A stretch of 64,000 bases of DNA from Strix aluco (Eukaryota > Chordata > Aves > Strigiformes > Strigidae): NCBI RefSeq assembly GCF_031877795.1, contig NC_133971.1, forward strand, positions 96,700,154 to 96,764,153, in the 5' to 3' direction. The notes under the pieces are model-generated. The model did no database searches. It was not told where the DNA came from and worked only from the letters and a program-made list of their open reading frames with translations. Below, in pieces: positions 38,077 to 49,955 of the stretch (position 1 is its first letter; each line of letters opens with the position of its first letter). Made by a program: the position numbers and the translations under genes.

Positions 38077-40049
38077 CTGCAAATAAAAGAAACCTGTTTT
38101 AAATTACTGCTAAAATGGGTATATATATTTTCTAAAAGGTGGTCAATTGACACATAGTTGCAAGCATTTTTTTTAAAAAAAATTCATTATTTAAAAATCT
38201 AGATCAAACATTAAAGCAGCAACTATAACCCAGTTATCTGTGCAATGACACTTAACTGCAGCCCACCATAACTGTCCAGTGATCTGTGCTACAAAACCAA
38301 ATTCTTAAGCATGCCTGCACGTACATGTAGCTGCACAACAGAGGCTTTAGCACACATCATGTAGATATTTCCAAATGCAAACAGTAATCTGCAGACAATG
38401 TAAATTTTCACATGTGCATGACTTCCCCAGGTACCACGTATCTGCTGTTTTAGTAGTCACATGGCACAAGAGCAGCCTATTCCTTGAACTAGTATCATAG
38501 GGACATAAATTCCCAAATCTGTTTGTGGAAATACCTGGAACGATGTCTAGCTAGATTTTATAGTGCTTATTCTGTTTAAAGCAATTCTATTGTACTTTGG
38601 CTTTATGTTTGTAATTTCTGTGGTGAGAGAACAATGAACCAAGGCTGGTTAGCTTCAACCTCCTGTTCATGTTGAGTCTTACTTTGAAACAACTGTAAAG
38701 CAGCAACATGCTGTGGTAACGCAGAATTTACATAAAAACAAAGTGAAATACAACAAAAAGCCTTCCATTAGCTGAATCCAAAGAAATATGGAATCATCTC
38801 TCTCTCCTTGTAAAAAAATTTTCCTAAGCATTCCCAAATCTTAGGATTTTAGATACCCGAGATGTTTTTGTATACTACTAGAGGCACTCTAGGTCATTCT
38901 TCACCACAGGGTACCCACAGTGATCACGGCAGGACTCGCCCGCGACCCAGGGACCCATCATCAGCGAAAGCAGTGTAACAGAACCGGGCATCAGGTAAAT
39001 TTGATCTCATGGAGGATGCCAGACTAAAAGCTCTGAAAAACAGTGACCTATTCTTATTCACAGAACTGCTATGACATGAAGAACAGCAGGAAGAACTCTC
39101 TTGCCATCCTGCTACCCCGATGAGGCAATTTAAAGACACCTCTATTCATTCGTCTCCTCCTCTCTGCTTCTCCCATCGTGACCTTTTTAGCTAATGTCTC
39201 TCTCTCCTGGCTGCAAGGCCACCAGCCCTAGCACCCCGGCACAGCAGCCTTTCCTGACGCCCTTTCAAGCACTTTACAGCACTCCATCTGCTCTCTGCAG
39301 GGCCACCAGCAGAGCAGCCACTGGACCTGTCAGCACCCAGCTTCCTGTCACAGTCCACCGCAGGCACTGATCAAAATCAGTAAGAGAATATGTGGGAGCT
39401 AGATTAGAGCTTAATGGCTAAATAGCAAGGGGCTTCCGTGGCTTGCTTGGAATCTGCCTCCCACATAAGGAGCACAAAGCAGCTAGGTGTATTTTCATTT
39501 CCTTCGGGCAAACCCTGCCACTGGCACCTTTTCCAGAGCGCTACCTGGGAGACAAAAAAGCAGGAAGAGAAGGTGGTTAACAGGAAGAACGCTAGCAGGG
39601 ACAACGTTAAGTGTCACAACAAGCAGTTGGACTCCACGCACACAAAGGAACGCAGACGAACAACAGCAGATGGGGCAGCCAGACCAGCACCTGCTCCCAG
39701 CATACAACATATACGTGTGCTGTATACGTGCATGTATGTGCCTAGTGAGCACATGTGCTCAGCCACACTGGTTGGACGTGCGGGCATGGAGCTGCAGCAA
39801 CCTTGCTGTGAGGCTGCTGGCTCTGGCACCACCTAACAGGCAACCTGGGCAACATGGGTCAGCACTGGGCCAGGAGAGGAGAGGGCAGAGGACAGGAGAG
39901 GGGACACAGAAGATGACAAAACAAGTAGTGCAAAGCAGCCTGGTCGCAGTGGCTTGGCTAGAGATGCTCTGCAGCATGAAGCGAAGAGGGGGAAGCACGC
40001 GCTGCTGCATACAGTGTTGCTGACGGACAGAAGCTTTCAGGTTACTTTT

Positions 40050-40331
40050 TAGTAGGGCCTGTTGCAATAGGACAAGGGGTAATGGTTTTAAACTAAAAGA
40101 GGGTAGATTTAGACTGATATAAGAAAGGCATTTTTTTTTACGATGTAGGTGGTGAAACACTGGCACAGGTTGCCCAGAGAGGTGGTAGATGCCCCCTCCC
40201 TGGAAACATTCAAGGTCAGGTTGGACGGGGCTCTGAGCAACCTGGTCTAGTTGAAAGTGTCCCTGCTCATGGCAGGGGTTGGACTAGAGGACCTTTAAAG
40301 GTCCCTTCCCACCCAAACCATTCTGTGATCA
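40050..40331 (+). mobile_element. CR1 LINE 3' end
   Basis: Typical CR1 tail: AATGGTTTTAAACTAAAAGA, CACTGGCACAGGTTGCCCAG, GGTTGGACTAGAGGACCTTT, ending in the ATTCTGTGATC terminus. Plus orientation, upstream of the ALPK2 coding exons. Confidence 0.9.
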
Positions 40332-43300
40332 TCCACACTGGAGGTACAGGGCAGGAGGCTGCTGTGCAGGCTTCCTCAGACTACCACCTCTGAGCACGAG
40401 AAGCAGTCTAGTTCAAACCCATCACAATATGGGCTTCCCTGCTGAAGAGGACAAGAGGAGGACAATTACTGCCTATTATAGTGGTTTTAAATAATGCAGA
40501 CACCTGTCAACCGGCCCTGGGCCAATACTCCACACTTGCTTCGTGCAGGACTTTGAACTACAATCTAGACCCTGTGTGCAGCAAGAGCCTGGAGAAAGAC
40601 GACACCATATCCCATTATCTTCAGCCTTTCAGATTGCTGATCACGTTTTGCTTTCCATTTCAACTCTAAGAAACATAAATATTTAACAGAAAAAAAAAAG
40701 GCAGTAGAGATTAATCTTTTCCTCATCCATTTTATTACAGTGCCATGGAATTACCCCCCAGCATTCACCCATCTCCTCTTAAATATGTATTTGCCTAATG
40801 TTCCCTGTTGCATTCTTTCAAATCTACTTTAATCTTTGCTTTTCAGAAGACCAGATGCCTCTTTCCTCTTTTTTTGGAGGGTATAAGTTATTTTAAAAGC
40901 ATGGTAATTTTCCCAGCTCAAAAGAGCCTTGGCAACATTTTTTTAATGCAGATTGAACTCATGAATACTCTTTACTAAAGCAATTGTACTATACAGTTAT
41001 CATTATCTTCGTTCAGCTGCATTTTGACATCGAGGGGAAAAGAACTGTCAGATTTCTCAATATGAAAATTAGATTAGATTGCCGTGCATTCTGTCAGATC
41101 CAACAATAGAAATTAAAGCAAAATAATGTCCCATGAGGAAAACTGCAATAAATGCTGGTTTTCACCCAAGATAAAGAGACATTATTATTTTAAAATCTGG
41201 GGAGAAAATAGAAGATATTAGATAAAACCATAATTTAACTTATTGAATTTAGATAGAAATTCAGAAGAGAACTGTTAGTATAACACCCTCTCAGCCCCTT
41301 GAGAAAACTTGTGACAGAAGATGCATGATGAAGTTCACTGAAGAAAGATGAATGGGATCATGACAATTTACCATCAGCTGTTGACTAGTAACCTGAAAAT
41401 AAGTTCAATTCCTAATAAACTGGGTTTTGAACATTTGGTGAAAAGATGACAAGAGAACATTTAAACGTATAAGGGTGTTCTCGCTGCTTGTCTCAAGTCT
41501 TGCTCTGGAAACCAACAATGCTCCTGGCTGAATCAGGTTCTAGCTAATGACAGGAGGACAGTGGAGCAGAGCCATGGAGGAGAAATGAACACCAGCAGGT
41601 TTTAGCAGGAAATGTAAGAAAGATGCCTAGTTTGGTTCTCTAAGGATCTGTAAATGTATTTTCCATCTCTTACTGATCAGAACCGTAGAAATTGTTGGGG
41701 AATTTTTATGGTAACCCTTAAGGCGAATAAAACATGTTTGTGCTTAAATAAAAAAAAATTAAAATGAATGAACAATGCATTAGGCAGAGTCCTACCGCCA
41801 TAAGCGGCTCTGCAAGGAGCCTGCAGAGATCATGACAAGCCCATTGCTGATGTACCCTGCACCCGCAGCGATCTCTCCAGCGGCTGTCTGGGCACCTTCA
41901 CCCAGCCGTGGGTCCGGGTCCAGCTCCAGTCCCGCTCTGCTGCCCAGAGGGGGCTCCCAGCACGCACCACGGGAGGGCTACAGGACAACCCTGCGGCTGT
42001 TGGTTATCTCACCACCCAGGGAAACTCCAACCCCTTCCAGGGAGCAGTCTGGGCTCTGCCATTCCTGCTTCCAGCCAGCTTCACCCCTTCAGCAGTTGGG
42101 CCTTCTTGCCCTCCATGCCAGATCACTCCTCGGTCACAAACCACCACTGCTGAGCAGGTACAATTTGAATTCCCCCTTCGCTATCCCTGGACACGCTGGC
42201 TTCCCCTTTCTCCTTCCTCCACCCGCCTCCCAGGTCTGTCTCTACTCCCATGAAGAAAACCGCACGCACACCCCAGGGTCGGATGTTGCTGAAGCTCAGT
42301 GCCCTACAAACTAAGGATAAGGGAAACAAAGCTGGCAGCAGCATGGAAACGGCAACCTGAGAACTGTGGTGGATACTATTTAGGAGAAATATAGAATTGA
42401 TGAAAACCTGGAGCAGTCAGATTAACAAGGCAGCAATAGCAGGAAAGACATTTTTAGATGCCTCACCAAAATCCTTTTATGGCAGGAAATAATCAAACTA
42501 TTCATGAAAAATGATCAGTTTCAAATAATATTATGTAAAATAATGGCTGGAAAAAGCATCAAAATAGCTAAAATAATCACTCAACATTTCTCTAAGCAAA
42601 ATATATAATAAAACAAATTCAAGTAAATTTTCAGGAAAAGAAAAGCTTTTTTAGTTAAAATTCATAGTTTGTCATTCCATAGTGGTTTTGAGAAACTTAT
42701 TCATAGTGAAAAACTTGTCTGAAATTCCAATTCTAAATAAAAATTTTGATTGTTCAAACTTATTTTCATTAAAATGCCAACATCTTTCCCAATCTGAACC
42801 TTGGTTTTTAATATCAAAAATGTTCAATATTTGATCATTTATTCCAACTGAGACCAAAACATTTTTTAAAAATTACACTTTAACATGGAAGGAACAATGT
42901 TTAAATTATGTTTAATTTTTAGTAATAGCCATTTTGCAGGTCGTTTTGGACCCAAAGCCACTTCTAATGATTTCAGAAGGAACTGTAGACTTAATCCTAG
43001 TGTCAGTAAAAAAAATTTTTAACAAATTTAATTAAGCTTACAAAGCGGCCTTTTGCTCTCTTGCCTCACATTTTTCCTCTACTTTATTTAGCTATAGCCA
43101 AAATGGAAGTCTTCTGTGAATGTAAAATTGCTTACAAAAGAAGTTATTTCTACAGAAAGTTTATGTATTTTACAAGTCCAGGAGGGAATTTGTGTCTTTC
43201 TGTGAGGTTCATGTCCTGTAGAGTCAGCGGAAAAAATTCCGTTTCCTACCTCTCTGAAGCTTTTTTCTCTATTTACTATCTGTTCGTCACGTAATCTCGG

Positions 43301-46300
43301 TTCTCTGTACAGTCCTGCTCAGCCCACGCCCTTACTCACAGGATTTACTCCTCCTATCTTTCGGGGGCACTTGCTCCTCCCGCCTCTCACAGGACCTGCC
43401 AGTCTACGCCCAGGTATTGTCTCTCTCCTTATCAGCACCACACAAGCCTTTGCATCAGGGACCATCCTGTGTATTCACATGCTGCCTGGCACAATGGGCA
43501 CCGCATCTGTGCCTAAACCTGGTACAGTACTGCAGCACAATTACTGTATGGAAACAGCTTTGACAACCAAAGCATTGTCTAGGTATGTTGTTAAAAGCTC
43601 CACACCAGTGCATAAACACCCCTGTATGGCTGTACACCTTCTGCAAATGACCCACTTTACACCCACAGTGGTGCAGAGGAGTGGGAAAGAAGAACCTGCA
43701 TCAGCCCACACAAAGGGTTATCTTAACTACACACACAGGAGGAATGGAACTGATAATCCCCCTGTGTTTCATATTAAGAAATACCCTTCCATCAACTGAT
43801 ATTTTGGTCTCTTTAGACCAAGTTGACACTGGGTCCGGGATACCTGAAAAAACAAGAAAAATGGGTAGCTACATAAATAGCGCGTTTGTAATAGCCTTCA
43901 GTCACACAGACCATGTCTTCAGTAACTTATCTGCCACTGTCCACACTTTGGGGGCCACGCAAAATCACACAAAACAGATCCCTCTTGCTTAACTGGTCAA
44001 GGATTAACTTTCATGGAACTTCTACGCACAAATCTACATAGAAAAAGCACAATCCTTCTCCTTTGTACGTGTGTATACGTATATGAGGAGGATGCGGCTG
44101 CATGCATAATGCAGTCTGCTCACCTATCCTGTTAACACTTCTCCATCAGACTGATCTTGTTCAGAAAGTCAGTGGAGTAATTCCCTTACGTGCTTTGTTG
44201 TTTATTTGGAGATACTTGGTCTGAGACAACAACATCCCCAAATGCCAGCAGAATTTCCTACTATTGCTTCCACTCCATAGGTCAAACACTGGGATCTGGA
44301 TTTGCCCTTTTGAAAAACAATTCTTAACCCCTAGACTATCCTACTAAACTTTAGATTTATCAAGAGCTCCTTCTCCTCTCCACTTGCCTGGGCATACTGT
44401 ATACATTTGCATGCATCCCTTTATAGAGATGTTATATTGGCAGGTAGCTTAACCACAAAGAAAGCTGGTGGATATAATCAGACTTCATTTAAGATGAAAA
44501 ATCTATCTCCAAAACACTAATAACCACAAAGCTTTTCTTTATGATGAACATAAATGATCATATACTGTGCAGATCCAACCAGAAAGCTAGCTGGTATGGA
44601 CAGCAGGATGTTATAAATATTGTACTGATTAAAGGGACAGAAAGGAGCAAAAGCAGAACAGAAACAACAAAAAAAGCAGAAAGAAATCTCCACTAACCAC
44701 ACGATGCCAAGAAAAAGCTAAAAGGGGCAGTGTCTAAAAGGTGGGACCAGGCAGAACTTGCCACCGCCTGGGTCTGTGTCCGTGCCCTGGCCTCGCGGTG
44801 CCACCACACTGGACTGACCGCTGCACACACACTACTCCTCCCTTACGCTGCCTTCGGCACAGACAGGAAACCCAAGGTCGGGGGAGATCCCAGAGTCCTG
44901 CTGCAGCCTCGCTCTGCACCATCAAATACTGAGGCTGCACTGAGGAACACAAAGGTGATTTTGTCTAGACACAAAGGGGAAAGTTTGGGGTGAAGTGCTG
45001 GCCACAAGAAGGCTTGTGTAGGTGATTATTGACTTCTACAGTGCTCAGGAAAACAGGACTTCATATGCATTTCTGTCAATAAATATGACTGTACTGTTTA
45101 TGGTTACGCATGAAAAGCCACATACCACAGACAGAAAGCCCCAGCAATTCCCAGCATACGTATATGGAACTGAAAGAATAACATTTACTGCAATGGCTTG
45201 CATAGCAAATAACTTGCAGCAGCAAATGTAGCTTAAAATGAAATATTCCTGCTAAAAAGCTTGCATTTTTATGACTCTGACTCTTGGTTTGCAGAGATGC
45301 AAAGCCGTCATAGGCCTAATCACTCAAATAACCTCACAGATCCTTTCCAGAATGACCCACTATGGCACCGTACGTATAACACACGTCCTGTCATCCAGCC
45401 ATCCCTGAAACCTTAGTGTCCTGCTTAAATGCAGTTATGTTCCAAGGTTAATGCTAATTCCCCTTCCATTATCCCCAGAAACGTTTCTCAAATACGTCTT
45501 ATCTTTCTTACAAAGAGTCTGCATGTGGTTTGTATAGCTGCAATGTTCCTCTAAGAAATCACCAGCCCACTCCCCTTCCCAGCCTGACACCTGGTTTGGG
45601 AATACACACATTTTTTCATTTCCTCATACAGGGCATTTCTCAACAGAAATTTTTTCTTTTGTAGCAAATTCTGTAAGTTTAGCATTTTTCTTCTTTCAAA
45701 ACAAAACAAAGCATAGGCTTTTCCTGTTATGCAATGATGGACATTACAAACAATTGATTTCTTAAACGAGGTACTATATTCCCTGTATGGAAATACACAC
45801 AATTTATATTTACGAATAGAAACACACAACTTTTTTTTCAAAAAGGTTGCCATGAGTGTTTTGCCATATTTAAATGGTTATTTTCATGTTTTCTTTTTAC
45901 ACTTGAACACAAATCAAAGCTTTTAATAAAAAATTTCTTTTGGAAGTTGCATGTTTCTGTGAATCTTTTTTCTTCCATGCATCCATCAGTACTGATAGAA
46001 CCAATCTCCACATGAAATTTCTGATCCACTTTACTCCTAGTCTATACAAGCTTTCCAAAGTGATAGTGCCAGACAGCCATAACACATTTTCCTGAAGCGT
46101 TGTGATCATGCCTACATTCTTAAATGTTGTTTCCTTGTAAAAGTTACAGTCTCCAAGACAACAGAAACTGGAATTCTAGAATTCAGTTATAACTTTGTGA
46201 ACTCTATTCACAGCAGGGCTAAAGCATTTATACAGCCGTTTGCTCACTACAGAGTCTACCATTTGATGGAGTAAGAGCAGTGAGAACCCATGCATGCAAG

Positions 46301-47418
46301 GATTTACAGTGACTGAATTTCCTATTTGTTTCTGTATCTCTCAGTAGTTCTGCCTGAAATCCCTAATGCTGGAACACAAACAATAACTATAACCATACTA
46401 TTCTTCTGTAAATCCTTCAAGACACTGCAATCAAATCAAACATTTAAAGCAGCATTCTTGTCAAAGAGCGTGTAATGTCAGAAATCAAGCTAGCAAAATA
46501 CTGTATTATCTAAACCAATTACTATATGCCTATTATATTAACAAGGTTTGCATAAGGAAAACATCAGTGAAGTTTTAGCTGTTCAAAAAGCAGTGGTCTG
46601 AAAAATATGTCCTTGCCAAATACACTGTAATACATTGTGTTTCTTCAGCTTCCAGCATCCAAGGCTTTTTAACAACTTTTATATTAGTGTACTACCCGTT
46701 GTAAACAGCACTGCAATCTAGAGAAAACACCACAGCTATAACTCACTGGCTAAATGCAGAAAGAATAAATGACTGGTTCTGTGTGTCTCTAACAAAGACC
46801 TTAATATAGACTAATTAAAATAAGTAATCACAGCACAACTCTTCACACTGGTATGTCTTAATCTATTTTTAACATTTGTCAAGCATCTGACACAGCAATT
46901 CATGCAGCCTTATAATCATCTACATGCTACCAAGCGACCAGATTTTTTCTCAGGAATGGAGGAAATTTTTACCTAACGAGTATTAGGCCATGCAATATAT
47001 ATTTAGACAGACTAAAACGCGTATTTCAGGATACCTAGTACCACTTACATATTCTTTAGAGAAGGAAGCTTGCTTTCATACGATTTTTGCAATTTTGGTT
47101 GTCTTGCTAAAACTCAGTGGAAATAGTACCGAAGTGTAATTTCAGAAACATTTAGCAGAATTCTAAATGCAACATGTTTAAAAAAAAAAATCTATGAAGA
47201 TGAGCAAAAAGTACTAGCAGAAGCAAATCACAAATCGTATTTCCTATTCAGTAACAGTATAAACCACTATATTCATGTAGTGCATTAAGAATAACTTGCT
47301 CTTCTTTGTTTATTTAACTTTTATGATACGCATTCTATTTGCACACAGAAGAAAGAAGTAGACAAGTAATTTTAAAAGTATAAACAATTTGACTTTCAAA
47401 CCATAAATGCGCACTTAC

Positions 47419-47470
47419 CTCATGTGCTCTTTCTTCAAGTTCTAGAAGGGGTCAGGCCTGTGGTTTGACT
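47419..47470 (-). other. Candidate ALPK2 leader exon 3 (52 nt)
   Basis: Acceptor TTTTGCAACACAG and strong donor GAG/GTAAGT on the minus strand. All three frames contain stops, so it can only be untranslated leader or part of a non-coding transcript. Confidence 0.35.
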
Positions 47471-48532
47471 CTGTGTTGCAAAACAAAAGACATTTAATTT
47501 GTGCATGTTGTTTCAAAGCTGAGAAGCTAGCTGAAAGCTTCAGTGTTGTTTTGCTAGTGTGACCTTAGTATAGCAAGTCTGATCACAGAACAGTTTGACT
47601 TTTAAGAGAGACTATTTCATTACATGCAGCAGATGGCTCTTCCTGGGAAAACCTCAGCCAGACAGAGCGAGAGGCAGTTGGCAGTGGTGAGAGGGTACAT
47701 CCTACTTCCATAGAAGTCCATAGGAATTTCCTCAGGCCCTGAGAGAGAGGAAGTGTTGGCCTTAGCTTTTCATAATAAAGCACCGGGTTATTTTTTAAAG
47801 CACATGCTTAAGGCTGCTTAACTGCTTCGCTAGGCATGTTGGCAATTTCTTACTTGTTTGAAAGTCAAGCACACAAAAGTTCTGTTCAACATGAGAAAAT
47901 CTGAAATCCTTAACAAGTAGGTTGAGGAAACAACAGCAAACAGTGAGCTTTTAACAATCACTACATAAAAATTAACCTAAGGGTTCACATTCCTCAAAGG
48001 CAAACAAATGAATCCTGAAGTAAGAAAGTATTTCCACTCCTATTACCTAAGAAGCCAAGTCTCACACAAGAGGAACTTGAATAAATTGCACAAACTGCTA
48101 CAGGCTCAAGGGATCTAGAAAAGGCTGAAAAGCAAGCTCTGAGCCAAGTTTTTTCTTAAGCATTTTGCAGAAAGCACAGCTAAAACTGGTTATGAGATAC
48201 TGCCATACTAAGTACTTCTTGCTCCCAGTTCTAACTAGGCTGAAATAGGAAACAGGTGTGTTCCACATAAATATAGCACCTACCACCACCCTCACTCAGG
48301 AACAGCAGCAGGGGGATACATGTTTTATATAACCGCCAATAGTCAATCCCCAAAGAAATAAGAGCCCAGGATTTAAAACCATATTCAACCTGAGGTAATT
48401 TAATTGTTTAACATTGTAGGCAGACAGCCAGCAAGCACAGGCCATAAAAGGCACCTGCCTGATTTTCCAGCAGCTCAGTCATACACAGCTGTGGATAACT
48501 AAGTCGTCAGGAATTCAAATTCACTGCCTCAC

Positions 48533-48567
48533 CTGTATCCATTTTGCCATGCAGATTGGTTTTGCAC
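48533..48567 (-). other. Candidate ALPK2 leader exon 2 (35 nt)
   Basis: Bounded by CTAATTTAG and CAG/GTGAGG on the minus strand. It contains two ATGs. Neither gives a path into the ALPK2 frame through the acceptors that I can see. Confidence 0.35.
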
Positions 48568-49026
48568 CTAAATTAGGAGAAATAAACTATTGGTTAATGA
48601 CACAGGAAAAAGCCACTCCACGCAATTTCTTTAAGTTTAACTAAATGGCTTGTTTGTCAGAGAGTCTGAACTCTGCAGAAGTCAGGAGAGATGCTATGTT
48701 GTCATCTGCTCTGCAGGTAGGGGTGTAAGGCCTGTTTTGACTCGTGTAATGCAGCCCACAAACGGCAGATGCTACCAAACAGCAGTGCTTACTAGTTTGG
48801 TCTTGATGCTGTGTTACTGCAATCGCTTGATTTCCAGCTTGCTCGCTGGGAAAGCAAGGCAAGCTTGCAGTCAAAAAGACCTCAGAAATACGGGCATCTA
48901 CATTTGAATGCTTGAACACTGATTTAGGGTGTTAGCAAAGCTACTTTCTAAGGCACTTTCAGTCCACTTTGAGCAAGTGTACTTCCAGAGAGATGAGACT
49001 TTCCCTTAGATCATGGCCACACTCAC

Positions 49027-49047
49027 CTGTCCCTCAGCAGCAGTCAT
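49027..49047 (-). other. Candidate ALPK2 leader exon 1 (3' part) with ATG
   Basis: At the CpG-island edge, a minus-strand ATG at 49045-49047 is followed by six codons (MTAAEGQ) and a strong donor CAG/GTGAGT. The 5' limit is unknown. Joined to the other leader exons, the frame soon stops, so it would act as an upstream ORF rather than the ALPK2 start. Confidence 0.35.
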
Positions 49048-49459
49048 GGAGGTGTTTCTCTTTGGGAGACTCTCCCCGAGCCTACCCCCTCTCCCTTGCT
49101 AAGACAAGTAAGGCATCTCACCCTTAAGCTGGGCACGCACTCGTCTGGGAACTGGCAGCAGACTGCGGGGGTAAGTATGTGTCAGATAAAGCTGTTTCTC
49201 CTCAATGTGAGACCACCGCCTGCAGACTCGCTCCGGGCTCCCTGGCCGTGTCTGGCCTTGGCAGTGCCAGCTGCCCACCCTGGCAGCAGCTCTCGCCCTC
49301 AAAGCCCGGCACTCAACTTCTCCGCGTCCGAGCGGGAGGAACAAACCCCTGAGCGGTTCCCTCACACCATCAGCAGCACTTGCTCCAGGGCCGAGGGGGA
49401 AGGAGCACCCGCCCCTCCTGAAGGACCACGGGCCTCCCAGGCGCGGACATGGCGAGAGG

Positions 49460-49662
49460 CCCCTCAGGGCAAGGGCGGGAAGGTGCGCGCGGGCGAGGGT
49501 CCCCTCAGGGCAAGGGCGGGAAGGTGCGCGCGGGCGAGGGTCCCCTCAGGGCAAGGGCGGGAAGGTGCGCGCGGGCGAGGGTCCCCTCAGGGAAAGGGCG
49601 GGAAGGTGCGCGCGGGCGAAGGTCCCCTCAGGGGAAGGGCGGGAAGCTGCGCCGCAGGCGAG
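49460..49662. repeat. 41-bp tandem repeat, about five copies
   Basis: Units begin at 49460, 49501, 49542, 49583 and 49624, each starting CCCCTCAGGG and carrying GGGCGGG and GTGCGCGCGGGC. The first three are identical, the fourth has two changes, and the fifth is diverged and slightly shortened. The unit is not a multiple of three, so this is promoter or 5' UTR sequence, not coding repeats. It ends about 130 bp before the MALT1 start codon. Confidence 0.95.
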
Positions 49663-49794
49663 CTCCGCCGCACCGGGCCGCGCTGCACCGTGCCCCGCCA
49701 CACCGTGCGGCTGCGCCCGGCGCGTCCTTCCGGGCGGGAGCACCGCCCCGGTCGGGCCGCGGCTGGCAGCCGCCGGGCGGGCAGGAGAGGGGCG

Positions 49795-49955
49795 ATGTCG
49801 GAGCCGGTGCGGAGCGCGCCGGGGGGGCTGCCCCTCAGCCGGGTGGCTGAGCCGCTGCTCCGCAGGCTCAGCGAGCTGCTGGACCGGGCGGCGCCCGGCA
49901 AGGGCTGGCGGGACCTGGCGCAGCGGGCGGGGAGCCGCGGCAGGGTCCGGCTGAG
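49795..49955 (+). CDS. MALT1: MALT1 exon 1 (start and first half of death domain)
   Basis: 161 nt from ATG to the CTGAG/GTGAGT donor. Encodes LSRVAEPLLRRLSELLDRA and KGWRDLAQRAGSRGRVRL, the helical start of the MALT1 death domain. Very GC-rich, as expected inside the island. Confidence 0.93.

Larger units (their letters stand above)
38077..49026. other. 5' region of ALPK2
   Basis: 11 kb holding the CR1 end and two of the candidate leader exons. I looked for the missing N-terminal Ig half (a W-Y-K-N and a Y-E-F-F motif on the minus strand) and did not find it. GC-rich patches near 39180-40030, 41830-42340 and 44730-44990 show no gene. Confidence 0.5.

Noticed and set aside
41832..42314. 160-codon Pro/Ser-rich plus-strand frame
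   Set aside because: Lies in a GC-rich patch with open frames in several phases; no motif, promoter or splice support.
49096..49794. In-frame extension of MALT1 upstream of its ATG through the 41-bp repeats
   Set aside because: The frame is open only because the DNA is GC-rich. The repeat unit is not a multiple of three, so copy changes would break it, and MSEPV fits the known MALT1 start.
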